Numbered from the stretch's first letter, positions 12,888 through 25,623 are shown. The stretch: DNA of 64,000 nt from Physcomitrium patens (GCF_000002425.4 NC_037264.1:14386808-14450807), one strand, 5' to 3'. Notes: a model not told the origin generated them from the letters alone. Program-made: numbers and translations.

Positions 12888-13442
12888 TGTCGTGTGGTAA
12901 CACAACTATATAGTAAAAAATAAAAATATGGATGTTATTATAGAAGAACCTAGCAAGAATATGTAGCAAAAAAATTAAGATAAATGATAGTAAGATAGTA
13001 AAAGATTTAATCTTAATGCTACTTTTTTGTAGAAGGAACTTCTATTCACTTTGTAGAGGCATAAATGAGCCAAATCAAAGTAAATGAAATAAAAAAATGA
13101 TATAAGCATATGTAAGAAGGAATTAAGAATAGATTTTAGAAAAATTTACCTCAAGAAGCTGAAAATTAATACTCGAAGAGGACCAATTGTCAACTTAGGT
13201 AGAAATCAGATCCCAAGGTACAAAACCACTAACCTACAATAATTCCAAAGTTCTTTGATAAACTGAATGGTAGATTTTCAAAGTACACTTGAAGAGAGAT
13301 TTTTAGACATTAATTTTATGTCAATTGAATCAATATTAAGTTTTTGAAAGATTTTCAAAGTTAAGGGTGTTCTTGATTGATTTAGATTTTAAAAAATTAA
13401 AGTATATTTACAATTTTGAAGGTTTCTTGGGTTTTATGGCAT

Positions 13443-15100
13443 TGTTTTGATATAACAAGGCTAACAAATAAAAGAGTGTAGAAATTACTATATTATAGAA
13501 GATCTTAGTTCAAAATATTATAGAAAATTATCTTAGAAATATAAATAATAGTCAAAAGGGTAGTAAAACTAAAAAGTATTAATATTACTTTTTACAAAAT
13601 AGGCTTCTATTTACTTTTGTAGGGCCAAAAATAAGATAAGAAATAGTAAATTAAAAAAATATATATAATATAAACATGTGTAGAAAAGAATTAAGAGTAG
13701 ATTTTAGTAAAATTTATCTCAAGAAGTCAAGAATTGATATCCAAAGAGGACTAGTTGTCAACTTGGATTGAAATCAGACCCCGAGGCACAAAACTACACA
13801 CCTATGGCGATTCTAGGATTCTTTTGGAGATCAAAAAGTAGAATTTGATAGAAAACTTGATAATGTTTTTATAAGAATTAAATTTATATGATTTGGATTT
13901 GTAATAACTTTGTAAGAACCTTACAAAGTCAAGATTGTTTTGAATGACTCGAGTTTTGATGAAATAAAATAAGATTGATGTTTTGGATAATTTCAAGAGT
14001 TGTGTAATAGATCTACAAGTGAAATTTTATGGATTAATGGTTATAGTTGTGTTTAATATGTATTTTAAATTTTAACTTGATCTAATAGTTGAATTGAGGA
14101 TTATTGAGGTTTAAGTGGGTTAAGATCTCAGAAAATAGAATTTTAGAACTAGTAAGAATTTCTAAGATTTCTTACAATCCATAAGTTAGATTAGAGTAAA
14201 AATTATGTATGTAGGTAGTAGACTTATTTTCTTACATATATGAGAATTTTGAGATAAATTGAATGGTGCAAAAGAGAGATTTTAGTACTAAAAGATTAGC
14301 ATTAAGATTGGATAAGAAAGCTAACCAACTTTCGAGCAGATTTTAGGATTTTTCTTTGATTTGGTAAGTGCGATTGTCTTCAAATTTGTCATACTTGATT
14401 GTAATTAAGAAATTGAAAGGTGTATTAAATTTTAAAGAAGATCAATAATTTAATTAAAAGATATCGAGGTTCTAAACTACCTTAGGATTTAGTTAGGATT
14501 TGATTTAGGGTTTAGAATTTGGTTAGGATTTGATTAGGATTTGATTTAGGATTCATAATTTTATTAGAGTTTAATTTAGGATTTAGGATTTGATTAGGAT
14601 TTAGTTAAGAATTTAGGATTTGGTTAGGATTTGATTAGGATTTGATTTAGAGTTTAAAATTTGGTTAGGATTTGATTTAGAGCTTAGGATTTGGTTATGA
14701 TTTGGTTTAAAATTTGATTAAGATTTGATTTAGGATTAAAGATTTTTTAGGATTAGATTGAAGTCTATTAGGATTTTAACTAGGATTAAATTAGAACTTA
14801 ATTGAGATTTATTTAAGATATATTGTTACTATTTTAATATTTTTTTAAGGCTTCTTAAGGATTCTTTTAAGGTTTATTATGGATTATCTTTCAATTTTTT
14901 TGAGATTTTTTATTGTTTCTTTTGTCATTTTTTTAAGATTTATTTTTGCATTTGATTAAGCTTATTTAGCATTTTTAAAGTTTAATTAGAGTTTATTTAA
15001 TATTCTATTAGAATTAAAATTTTATTCTTGCAATTTCTATTCTACCTTCTACAGCCAAATGTCGAATGCACTCTCAAGCAACACTTCACGTATTAAGATT
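13443..15100 (+). mobile_element. LTR-k 'b' nested in LTR-k 'a'
   Basis: A 1658-bp solo LTR that starts TGTTTTGATATAACAAGG. It repeats the first 550 bp of copy a (for example the segments at 13125-13250 and 13690-13800 correspond) and ends with the U5-type block 'ccttctacagcc..' at 15045-15100. It is flanked by GCAT (13439-13442) and GCGT (15101-15104), a 4-bp duplication differing by one CpG transition. The open piece at 13802-13996 (-) is an antisense accident. Confidence 0.65.
14470..14770 (+). repeat. Degenerate TTAGGATTTGAT-type repeats in LTR-k
   Basis: About 300 bp of imperfect tandem copies of a 10-22 bp unit such as 'ttaggatttgatttagg'. A related block lies at about 16845-17090, and in reverse in the minus LTR-k near 57290-57360. 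It is part of the LTR and not a free telomeric array. Confidence 0.65.
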
Positions 15101-15624
15101 GCGTGTGTATAGAAAAAATTTTAACAACATATAGATATATTAGTCGTTAATATGTGTACAAATTTTGAGGTTAATCAAATAGTTAGATCAAAGTATGTAA
15201 AGGATTTTATAGGTTAACGTGTCAAAAATTGAAGTTTGAAGATTAGTAAGAATTTCTAAGATTCTTAGCAATGTGTTAATTAGATTGAAATAATTTTTTT
15301 TTTTGTTTTTGTAGATGATATATTTTATTTTTAATATTTTTGGTGAAAATTAAGAGAAATTCAATGGTTCAACAAAACATTGATGTTGAAAATTCAACAT
15401 TTAGATTGGAGTAGAATGATGCCTAACATTCGATTGGATTATCTTATATTTCTTTCAATTAATAAGTATAATTGATTTCATCTTTCTTGTACTTGTTTCT
15501 AATTAAGGCCTTAAAAATTTTATAAATTTTGAATTGATATCAATGGTTTGATCATTAGTTGTTGAGGTTCTATTTTGCTATAGGATTTATTAAGAGTTTG
15601 TTTAAGATTATAAGGATAATATTC

Positions 15625-16840
15625 ACCTTTCAAACCAAATTACAAGATGGCCTCAGTTAAGAATTATTTATAATTGGTGGTATAAAGTAGAAATAGCTAG
15701 AACAAAGAATAAAAGAAGAACAACAAAAAACAAGTAAAACAAGTGCAATCAAATAATTATACACTATAAACTAGTCATAGTCTATTTATTAGATTTTTAT
15801 CTAATTAAATATAAAAATAAAAAGTATATTTTTAAATAGGTAATTTTTTTCTTCTCAATGATATAAAAAACATATAAATTGAAGTTACTATAAGTAATTT
15901 ATGATAGATTAAAGATAGAATGTAAATAATAGACAAATCAAGTGAATAATTTTTATTCTAAAGATAATTTGTTTAAGAAATAAAGAATTCTAGCCTCACC
16001 AAGGCTCACAAGTAGTGTATATGGGATTTTAAGAGAGGCCATGAGGCCTTAGTCTTATCTTCTTAACTACCTTCAAGGTGCTAAAATCCATATGGGACTT
16101 GTACACCTTCCTTCCTACAAGGTCTAGACTAGTTGCTGGTCCTCCTATTTTCTACAAGTAAAATTCATTTTTCTTTACATTTTTGACTTCACCATAGTAT
16201 TTAAAAACACCCTATTAGCCAAAGAACCTTGCATGGCCTTCGAATCTTCCTTCGTTTCTTCATGATGGTTCCCAAGGTATTAAAACTCAAATTTATCAAG
16301 GTCTTAAAATCATCTAAAAAAATTCCTAAAAATTCTAATTAAATTATAAAAATTAATATAATATTTTTTTTAATGATAAAATCTATTTAAAGCTATATTT
16401 TCCTACTTTGGTAATTTTTTATAGTAACAAAATCGATTTACATCTATTAAAAATCTTATTTTCTAAAGAATTACTAAAAAGACATGAAATTCTCTTCATG
16501 CTTCTTCTAACTACTAACTAGTTATTGATAGGATTTTTATAAGTGAAAAATATAGATACAAGGCCAATGAAGACATTGGTCTCAATAACTAATTTTTAAT
16601 ACTTAATGATAAGTAAAAATACTAAATTAACTAAAATAATTACCTCCAAGACTTACTAAGATTCTATTTTTATTACTTTTCTTTTAATAAGACTTTTATA
16701 ACTTATAAATACTTCTAAATTCTAATAAATAATTAAATAGTCAAATAAAATTTTTAACCTTAATGTTTATATAATCAAATAATTTAAAACTATATTTTTA
16801 ACTAATCTATTAATTAGGATGCATTGGTGGAACTCACAAC
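15625..16840. mobile_element. Unclassified insert of about 1.2 kb in LTR-k 'a'
   Basis: The LTR-k match stops near 15625 and resumes with the 'gatttaggatttgaatagg' repeats at about 16843. The intervening sequence has no long open frame and no recognised domain. Ends are not sharply defined and no duplication was found. A more GC-rich patch lies at 15995-16150. It may be another solo LTR. Confidence 0.4.
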
Positions 16841-17190
16841 GATTTAGGATTTGAATAGGATTTGATTTAAGATTTAGTCTAAGATTTGATTAAGATCAAG
16901 ATTTTCATGAGATTTAGTTAAGAACTTGAGTATAGATTGATTAGAATTTGTCTAGAATTTATCTACGATTTAGGATTTTATTAGGATTTTATTAGGGTAT
17001 GATATAAAATTTGGTTAAGATTCAATTAGGATTTCAATTGGGATTTGATCTAAGATTTTGTTAAGGTCCAATTAAGATTATATTAGGATTTTTATTTTTA
17101 ATATTTTTTTATGATTCTTTATTGTTACTTTGAAGGTTTTTACTTTTTAATTCCAAAAAAAATAAGGTTTGTTAAATACCTTTTTTAAAT

Positions 17191-17875
17191 GTGCTTGTCT
17201 TGCACTAAAAAAAAGAGATACAACTTTTATCAATAAAGAACATTTCTTGTGAAGCCAAAGCATTTTCATCTCCAAGCAATAAAATCAACATTGATTGTTG
17301 ATTCAATCATTTTTAAAAAAAATAAATCAAGTAAGTCTTCTAATCTTCTTTATGATGATTATAGAATATTTTTTCTAAATCTCATGATATTTTTAAGTTT
17401 AATTTCAAGAATAATCTATAATATTTTAAAAAAAATTATATATTTCAAAAAACAAATCATGATTTTGAATTTTTCAAGCATGTCATGACTTTCTAACCAC
17501 CAAATTTTTTAAATACAATAAGACTTTGAAGCTAATATCTAAATATTTTTGGTGGATTCAAATTTAGAAGAAATTTAAAGGATTTTTATAATCATGTGAT
17601 ATTTATTTAAGATAAAAAAATCCCTTATCATTGACTATATTGACTTCTACAACCATTATTTATTTTGAGACAACTATGGTCTTTTGTTTTTATAGATTTT
17701 ATTACAAATCTTCTTATCTCAAATTTATATGATTCTATATCTGTAATAGTAGATTTTTTTTATTAAAATAGTATATTTTACACTATATATAAAATCTATT
17801 ATAGGTAAAGAAATAGCTAAGTTTTTTGTTGATAAATTCCATTGTTATCATAGATTATTCAAGGATATAAAATTT
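17191..17875 (+). pseudogene. Alpha2 integrase relic
   Basis: This aligns with the alpha1 block at 21005-21640 and the alpha3 block at 63110-63780. It holds the spacer after RNase H and the first part of the integrase core, where 'SMDFIT..' and 'VIVDYF' are recognisable (around 17690-17760), that is, the region of the first catalytic aspartate. Integrase would join the element DNA to the chromosome. The frame stops abruptly near 17875 and runs directly into alpha LTR sequence, so the C-terminal integrase, chromodomain and start of the 3' LTR are deleted. Confidence 0.6.
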
Positions 17876-17904
17876 TGTCAATAAATTATCCATGTCACAC
17901 ACAT

Positions 17905-19405
17905 TATCTTATAGCATGATTTTCTATCTGGGAATACATTGGATATTTAGTTGTAGAGAGTTTAGTTTTAACTTGCTGGATAAGTTTCAAAAGTGATATT
18001 TTCTTATAATAGAGACCAAATAAATATAACAGTATCAAAATATATAGTATTGATAAAATATTTTTATATTTAAGAAGATTTATACATAAAGCTTTCTAAA
18101 GCATCTAAAAATGCTTTAACATCCTTTGCTATACCAAATCATAACTAATTAATTGGTAATAAATTTGATTTTTTATAAATTCAAAGAAAATCCATAATCA
18201 TCTTATAAAAATCCATCTTTATATTATGAATTTTTTCGTAGCTCCATATCTCCATATTTTACATATATAAAGTCTTGGCTTCCAAAATCCCTTTACTTTA
18301 TATAAAATGTCCAAATTGTTGCAAAATTCTTTCAAGATATTTTTTTCTGAAAAGATTTTTTTTCCTTGAACCTTAAAAATTCATATGTCTTGATCTAACT
18401 ATTTAATTTTTGGATAATATAGACTTTATTTATAAGCTTTATTTAAAAAATATATATATAAATCTATTATAGATTGTCTAGTATCTTAAAAATCCTAGCT
18501 GATGTTTTAAACCCTAATTTATAATCACTTGACTACTATTTTTTCTACATTTCAAAAATCCAAATTCCAAATGCTACAAAATTTATATATATAGTTTAAT
18601 AACATAATAACATACATTCTTAAAATGATTTAGCCAAAAACTTATCAAATTCCTCAAGATATAGCTCAAAATACAACCACTAGTAAATTGAGTCACTTAC
18701 TGCCCTTAGATTGCAAGCATTGATTTTAACTTCCTATAATACCTTTATTTTAACTTAGAATTCATCAAGCAATATGTAAAAAATGTAGCAAAAAAAAAGA
18801 TCTCTTCAACTCCAATTCCCAAGCTTTGATTGCTTTTGATACATGCATGTTGTATCCAAAAGAATGATAGTAGGTATAAAATCAATACCTTAACTTTGAG
18901 CACCTATATCTCTTCCATAAAAACTCCAAATCACACAAAATTTGCACCAAAATCATAGCCAAAAATCTAAACTCTCTGAAATTAGCCTTGTAAGTTTGAA
19001 TGGCCTCAAAAGAGTAATTCTAATCTCTAATAAGGCCTTGGGTAACTTCCTTGAAGTCCATTGGACATAAATTTTGGCCAATAAGAATAGAGATTTTCAT
19101 CATCCATCTACATTAATTCATATGGACATTCTAACTACTCTTTTTGCTACCAAAATTCCTCTCGAATTCTTTTTTGTATAAGATATACATAATTCATGTC
19201 CTAAATACCAAATAAAAGAAATAAAATAAGATTTTAAGAGTCACCAATGTCTAATAAAAGTAGCTCTAAATATATAAAAAATATTATCAACATAAAATCA
19301 ACTTCAATAATAGACTTTTTAAATTAACCACTTCAAAGTAGTAATCTATTCACATTTTCTAACCAACTAAATTTAATAATATGGCTTTCATTACATTGTA
19401 TAGTA

Positions 19406-19442
<37 letters not shown>

Positions 19443-19477
19443 TTATTTTCATATAATAGCCTAATCACAAGATGATA
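17905..19477 (-). mobile_element. Solo LTR-i in the alpha2 3' LTR
   Basis: A minus-strand LTR of 1573 bp. Its reverse complement begins TATCATCTTGTGATTAGGCT. It is closely related to the LTR-i at 9710-11301, base for base over long stretches (for example the 'gcctcgggcaa'-type block near 19040). Flanks are ACAT (17901-17904) and AGAT (19478-19481), three of four matching. It contains a (TA)n run at 19411-19439. No coding. Confidence 0.7.
19411..19439. repeat. (TA)n microsatellite in LTR-i
   Basis: About 29 bp of perfect alternating TA near the LTR start. The same position is expanded in the LTR-i at 24321-24349. Confidence 0.9.
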
Positions 19478-19832
19478 AGATATTAGTAGCATGTAGAATA
19501 AGATAACTACGTAACACACATATAAATAATTTTTCTTACAAATTAAGTCATGTATCTAGTAAAGTTAATATGTGTTAGAAGACCTATAGAATATTGCTAT
19601 ATAGCTCTTAATTAGAAAGTATATATAGAGGCAAGAATGAGGCCTTTTTTACTCTTATTAATATCTTTTTAGTCCTTAATCTTGCTTTAAGACTTTTTAG
19701 TCTTCTTATCGTTAATAATAATTATTTTAGTTTAATATTATATCATCTTTAAATAACTATTTAGTCTTTTTGAGTCATATAAGAATATATTGTCCTTTTA
19801 GTTCTTTGAGATTCATATTTTTGATAATAATA

Positions 19833-21771
19833 CAACTACAAAATAAAGAGCATACTTGCCAAAGAAGTCGATTTGTTAAAAAAACCAATTTTCTAGCTAT
19901 AATACCATTAAAAATAGGTATCCTCTATCTTTGATTTCACGACTTTTTGATCAACTCAATTAAGCAAAGATCTATAAAAATATAAATCTATAAAGAACAT
20001 ACAACTTGATATGCATTAAAAAAAGGAAATGAATGAAAAATTGAGATTTGAACCAAGTATGAATATTTCAAATATAATGTCATGCCTTTTGGACTCACAA
20101 ATGTACCAATTATTTTTCAACATCTAATGAATGATGTCATTTGTGATTTTCTTAATGAATTTTTCATCTATTATTTGAATGAGATGTTAATCTATTCTAA
20201 GAATGTAAAAGAGCATGAACTTCATGTTCATTGTATATTACAAAAATTAAATGATACAAGATCATATGTCAAGATAAAAAAGTGTGTATTTTATACTACT
20301 CAAGTTGACTTTGCAAGATTCATAATTTCAAATGATGGCCTAATGATGGATTCTAAGAAGGTTCAAATCTTCATAGATTAGAAGATCTCAAAAATAATAA
20401 AAGATATATAGTATTTTTTATAATTTGCTAATTTCTATTAAAACTTTATCAAGATTTTTTTTTGAATTATAATTCTTATTTTGCATTTGATACATAAAGA
20501 TTAACTTGAATAGAGCATAGAAGTTAAAGTATCTTTTGAAGCCTTGAAGACATCATTTATTTTTATACCAATCTTATATTGCATTGACTTTTTTAAGTCA
20601 TTTTTTATAAAAATAAATATATAAAATTTTTCTATTGATGCAATTTTTCATAAATAGGAGCAGATGATAAACTCCATCCAATATTTTTTTATTCTAAGAA
20701 ATATTTAGTAGCCAAAATTAACTACAAGATTTACAACAAAGAACTTTTAATAATTATAGATTTATTTCAAGAATGAAATCATTATTTAAAAGATTCTTTT
20801 AATTTAGTCAAAGTATATACAAATCACAATAACCTTAAATATCTCATATCAATACATATTACAAAACCTCTTAGAACACGTCTTTATCAAGATTCGATTT
20901 CAAGATCACTTATCAATCCAAAAAATAATAAAATTTGTTATATGTCCTTTCTAGACATTTTTATCTCCCATCAAAAGAAAGATAAGCATCTTTATATTAA
21001 CATAGAATAATTTTTTATAGCCAAAGTATTTTCATCTTTAAGCAATAAAATCAACATAAACTATTGATTCAACCTTTTTCAAGCAAATTAAATCAAGTAC
21101 GTCCTTTGATCCTCTCATTTATGATATTAAGAATAATTCTTCCAAGTCTCATGATTTTTCTAAGTTTAAGTTCAAGAATAATTTATTCTATTTTAAAAAA
21201 TAATTATAAATTTCAAAAGATAAATCACAATTATATGTTCTTTAATCTTGTTACAACTTTCCAACATTTAGAAATTTTAGAAATAAGAAAACTTTAGAAC
21301 TAATATATTGAGATTTTTAGTGGTCTCAAATATAAAAGTCACTTAAAGACTTTGTACAATCATGTGATATTTTTTTAAGATCAAAAACTCCTCATCATCA
21401 ATCTTATAGACATCTTCAACTATTATCTATTCAAAAGCAATCATGGTCTTTTGTTTCTATAGACTTTATAATTAATCTTATAGTCTCAAATTCTTTTTAT
21501 TCTATATTTGTGATAGTAGATTGATTCACCAAGATGGCATATTTTGTACCATGTATAAAATCTATTATATGTGAAGAAATAGACAAGTTTTTCTTTGACA
21601 TCATTTATTACTATTAAAGATTATCAAAAATATTATAATGAATAGAGGGGCATAATTTGGAGAAATTTTTTAAGATTTTGAATATAGATATAAAATTATC
21701 TTTGGCATGTCATCCTCAAATTTTTAGACAAACAAAATAAGTAAATCAAATTTGGAAGAAATATTTGAGGT
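19833..21771 (+). pseudogene. Alpha1 gag end, reverse transcriptase, RNase H and integrase relic
   Basis: This resumes alpha1 after alpha2. The gag zinc-knuckle tail (19833-19905) jumps directly to RT 'TIKNRYPLSLIS'-like sequence at about 19910, so protease and RT N-terminus are deleted. An open piece at 20082-20381 gives the RT palm: 'MPFGLTNVP' then 'YLNEMLIYSKN' where YLDD is expected, so the active site is dead. RNase H ('FYSKKYLVAKINYKIYNKELLII', about 20690-20765) and the integrase start (about 21440-21640) follow, with many stops. It is cut inside the integrase at 21771 by alpha3; the rest should lie beyond the window. Confidence 0.75.
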
Positions 21772-22301
21772 TGTCATGGATATACATATTTATTCTAATA
21801 TTTATCTATATGATTCAATAGAAGTAAATAAAAGAAGATTTATTTCATAATAGTTTTTAGAAAAGCTTTCTAAAAGCTTTATAGATACTATTTTGAATAT
21901 ACATGTGTTTGTAGTTGATTGGTAGGTTAGAAACTTAATCAACAAGTTAATTATGTGTTGGTAGCTTGCGGAACAAGCTAATTGTATGGTGTACATATAG
22001 ATAACTTGTCTTGTAAGTTAAGATACATGTCTTGCAAAGTCAACATATTTTGAAGGTCCTATAGGACATTGTCATGTACCTTCTAGTTAAGAGTATATAT
22101 AGAAGAAAGAATGAAGTTTTTTTCACTCTTCTCAATACCTTTCTAGTCTTTAGTCTTGTTTTAAGACTTTTTAAGTCTTCTTGTCTTTGCCAATAGCCAT
22201 TCTAATTTAATACTATATCATCTTTAAATAATTTTCTAATTTTTTTGAATGACATAAGAATGTATTGATATTTTAGTTCTTTGAGATTCATGTCTTTGAT
22301 A
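21772..22301 (+). mobile_element. Alpha3 5' LTR
   Basis: A 530-bp LTR that starts TGTCATGGATATACATATTT and ends TTCATGTCTTTGATA. It is the best-preserved alpha LTR start. It lies within alpha1 integrase; the left flank AGGT (21768-21771) should recur after the alpha3 3' LTR outside the window. It matches the LTRs at 935, 3925 and 56680. Confidence 0.75.
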
Positions 22302-24280
22302 ATTTGACAAGAGTGCTAATTTATTATTCTTTTATAGTTTTAGAAGTGAGTGCATTACATTACTTCTACTGTTGTGTTTTGAAGGTTATAGATTATCCAC
22401 CTTTAAACAAATTATTTAATTTTCTATCACCAATTTTTTTCTTTAAAAAGATTAAAATTTGTTTTATAAAAAAATTAATTTAATAATAGATGTTATGGAT
22501 AACCTTCTTTTAATTTCACTTTTGAATTTGTTAAGTTCTTTGAAATGGAAGGGAAAATTATAGATGCTATACTTGATAGAAGTGAGAACAGATTTGTAAC
22601 TATTGTAAATCTTCACAAATTTTTCAACACTTTTAGAGTAGAAATTTTATGCATTACCAATACTAACTATAAATACACTAATCCTATGCTTATAGAAGAA
22701 GTTGAAAATTTAATATTGTCATATTACGTCTTGTCTTGCTCGGGAATGCACCGGGCACCTAGCTCTAGAAGGCGAGGTTGTATTTCACAAGTATCCAAGT
22801 AATCCTAATAAAATTCATCCATATGAGAAGAATATAATCTGAATTTCAATTCAAAAGTTCTAAAAATACTCTTCTTAATAGCTTTAACCATACATAAATC
22901 CCAATTATCTTATTACTTTCATATTTAAGCAATTTAGATTTTTCTTATAAGCTCCAATCCTAATTAGTGAGCTTTAACAAGCTATAACATCTAATCTGAT
23001 TTTCCACTTGATGTAATATTTTGCATTCAATTTTCAATATAAGTCTTCTTTATGCTTAAGAATTTTTAGCCCAATCCAACTTACAAATTGTGAGAAAACC
23101 TCCAAAAATTGCACCAATATCACTCGGCTGCCAACTTGAAAAGTGAAGTAGAAATCCTAGTAGTGATTCTCCCTTTTCAATCGTTAAATTTGACTCAAAA
23201 TTGGTGTGCAACTTGATCTTCAAGTCCTTCAATACCGTGCCAAATTTCACCTTGATCCAACTAATAGATCTCCAAATATCAAAGAAACCCTATCCAACCT
23301 CAAACTACCAACTTCCAAAACTCTCTTGTGCTAAAAACCAGATATCTCTAAACCACGCCATTAGATTATTATATAATTTTGTATACACTTAGCACATCCA
23401 ATAATCCAAAAAATATCAAATTTTCAATTGTAGATGTTCTACTAATTGTACAAACTAGCCAAAATTGTTAGCCCTAATTATATTATATAAAACCCAAATC
23501 ACCAATAAAAATCCTTACTTTGAATAATAATTGCTAAGTCTTCCAAAATCTTCCAAAAAAAAATCCTTATGCCTCTGAAAAGAACTTCGAGCTAGCTCTC
23601 AAATCCTATCCTTTGATCTTCCAATGATCCCTTGTTTTGCCCTAAGCCATCATTTTTGGGCCAAAGATCTGATTTCAACCTTGTCTCACAAATGGCCAAC
23701 CCCTGAGTATCAATCTAACCTATCCTAACAATTTTTTAGCCTAATCCTACTCTCAACTTAATCCTAGTACCAAATATACTAATTATTTACTTCTTCTAAT
23801 CTGATTTTATCAATTTATGGTCTTTCTAAGGTAATAGAATAGTCTCTATAACCTAGAAGGTAAAATTACTAATTAACTTTCAACTTACTAACTATTAAGA
23901 TAAGAAAATAATTTAAGAGGATTTTATAAAAGCCATATTTAGACACTTCAAGTTATAATTAAATTAAGATAGTTAGATGTTAATTAGAAATTCAATTTTG
24001 ATTATAATTTCACTATATAATCCTATTACATTATGACAATGCAAAAAGTTGTGTTATTAAAAGAAGTAAGTATATCGACCTTACAACCAAATTCAAGAAG
24101 TTTTATTTCTACATGAATAATGGAGACATGGATTAGTATGCTCAATAAGTTTAATAGAATAAGATCAAACTTTCAAAGATTTTTACAACAAATCAAGCTA
24201 TATTTAAAGTTATATCCTTTTTAATATCTTCATAGATTTATTCAAGTTAAATTCATAGATGCACTTCTATCTAAAAGTGC
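22302..24280 (+). pseudogene. Alpha3 gag relic, N-terminal part, split by LTR-g
   Basis: After a leader, an ATG at 22545 opens 'MEGKIIDAILDRSENRFVTIVNLHKFFNTF', the alpha gag N-terminus, open to about 22716. Solo LTR-g interrupts it, and gag resumes at 24039 with 'gcaaaaagttgtg..' and the 'ISMLNKFNRIRSNFQRFL'-like capsid entry (about 24130-24190). It is cut again at 24280 by LTR-i and continues at 60520. Several frameshifts and stops make it inactive. I chose the ATG at 22545 because it lies where the alpha1 and alpha2 copies also begin their similarity. Confidence 0.65.
22717..24038 (-). mobile_element. Solo LTR-g in alpha3 gag
   Basis: This LTR is 1322 bp long, exactly the length of the beta1 3' LTR at 55123-56444, of which it is the reverse complement with scattered substitutions. 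Left flank ATAT (22713-22716) and right flank ATGC (24039-24042) fit a 4-bp duplication with two transitions. No coding; open pieces at 23056-23250 and 23201-23392 are accidental. Confidence 0.75.
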
Positions 24281-24317
24281 ATCATTGTACTATGGTTTAG
24301 CTATTATGTGAAAATAA

Positions 24318-24320
<3 letters not shown>

Positions 24321-24349
<29 letters not shown>
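24321..24349. repeat. (TA)n microsatellite in LTR-i
   Basis: About 29 bp of alternating AT, at the same place near the LTR start as the run at 19411-19439. Confidence 0.9.
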
Positions 24350-24357
<8 letters not shown>

Positions 24358-25193
24358 TATAATGTGATAAGAGCCACATTTTTAGATTTTAATTAGTCAT
24401 AAAATATGGTTAGATTATTACTTTGAAATGGTTAGTTTAAAAAGATTATTATTGAGGTTGATTTTATATTAATAATAGTTTTGTATATTTAAAGCCACCT
24501 TTATTAAACATTGGTGACTCTTAAAAACTTATTTTGATTCTTTTATTTGATATTTATTCCATATATTATTAAAAAAATGACTTGAAGAAAGATTTTGGCA
24601 ACAAAAAGAATAGTTAAAGCATCCATATAGATGAATGGAGATAGATGATGAAAATCTCCATTTCTATTGGCCAAAAGGCATGCCCAATGGCCTTCAAGGA
24701 GGTTATTCAAGGCCTTATAAGAGATACTCTTTGAAAGAAATTCAAACTTCCTAGGCTTAGATTAGAGAATTTAGATTTTTGGCTATGGTTTTGGTGCAAA
24801 TTTTGTATAATTTGGAGTTTTTATGAGAAAGAGATAGGTGCTCAAAATTAAGGTGTGGATTTTATACCTATTGTCATTCTTTTGGATATAATGCATGCAT
24901 TATCATATTACATAAAATCTTACTTGAGAATGCATTGAGGACTTGGCTATGGAAGATAAAAAAAATTGTAACAAGTCTTAACTACTTTAATAAAATTGTA
25001 TAAAAATTACTAAAGAAGCTTAAAAAACATAATTAAGCTCAATGAAGTCTAATTCTTATTATTTTATTTTATTTTATTATTTATTATTATTTTTTTATTA
25101 TTAAAAATTAGAAAAAAAATCTTAAAAAATCCTAAAAAAATATTAAAAAATTCCTAAAAAAATCCTAAAGATATCCTAAGAATATATCATGGA

Positions 25194-25623
25194 CATTCAC
25201 ATATAAGCTAGTAATTATATTTATAAATAGTTAGCAGTAAATAGAAGTATGTAAAAAAAAGTTAATTTTAGAATATCTTCTATAATAACTTCTTAGAAGC
25301 TTCATAGATGCTACTTTGGCTTTATAGGTGTCTATAATTGACTCTTTTGAATTAAAAACGTTGTCAAAAAGTTAGCCATATGCCACACATGTTGTAAGTT
25401 TGAAGATTAAGCTAACTATGTAGCTTATACATAAAAAAACTTATCTTATAAGTCAAGACATGTGTCCTACAATGTCAACACATATTGCAGGTACTATAGA
25501 ACATCACCAGATAGTCCCTTATAAGATAGTACATATAGCAACAAGAGTGAAGCCTTCTTCACTCTTTTCTTGCTTCCAGTCCAGTTTCAAGAGTCTCAAG
25601 TTTTCTTGTCTTTTTACAATAAG
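25194..25623 (+). mobile_element. Alpha4 5' LTR, 3' part missing
   Basis: This starts ATATCATGGACATTCACATA and follows the alpha LTR for about 430 bp, up to 'gtctttttacaataag'; the last ~100 bp are absent. The flank GAAT (25190-25193) is repeated exactly at 57237-57240 after the alpha4 3' LTR, so 25194-57236 behaves as one insertion. At 25624 it abuts an inverted alpha LTR. Confidence 0.6.

Larger units (their letters stand above)
12888..17190 (+). mobile_element. LTR-k 'a' in alpha2, split by a second LTR-k and another insert
   Basis: This starts TGTCGTGTGGTAACACAAC after ATGA (12884-12887). Segments are 12888-13442, 15101 to about 15625 and about 16840-17190. Its middle carries 'TTAGGATTTGAT' repeats. 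It lacks the U5 end found at 15040-15100 in copy b, and the alpha2 sequence that resumes near 17190 lies several hundred bases further along pol than the sequence before 12888. A deletion therefore removed the LTR end together with part of RNase H. Confidence 0.6.
17876..19832 (+). mobile_element. Alpha2 3' LTR, truncated and split by LTR-i
   Basis: LTR pieces at about 17876-17904 and 19478-19832 match the middle and end of the alpha 5' LTRs (for example 4100-4465); the first ~170 bp of the LTR are missing. The end, TTTTTGATA plus ATAATA, is followed by CAAC (19833-19836), the same 4 bases that precede the alpha2 5' LTR. This closes alpha2 as an insertion in alpha1. Confidence 0.6.

Noticed and set aside
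14470..14770. Telomere or interstitial telomere array
   Set aside because: Units resemble TTTAGGG words but are irregular, 10-22 bp long, and always occur inside LTR-k copies in either orientation.
22741..22802. GC-richer patch at the end of an alpha3 gag frame, considered as a gene boundary
   Set aside because: It is the U5 end of the minus-strand LTR-g inserted at 22717, matching 56360-56444 in reverse.
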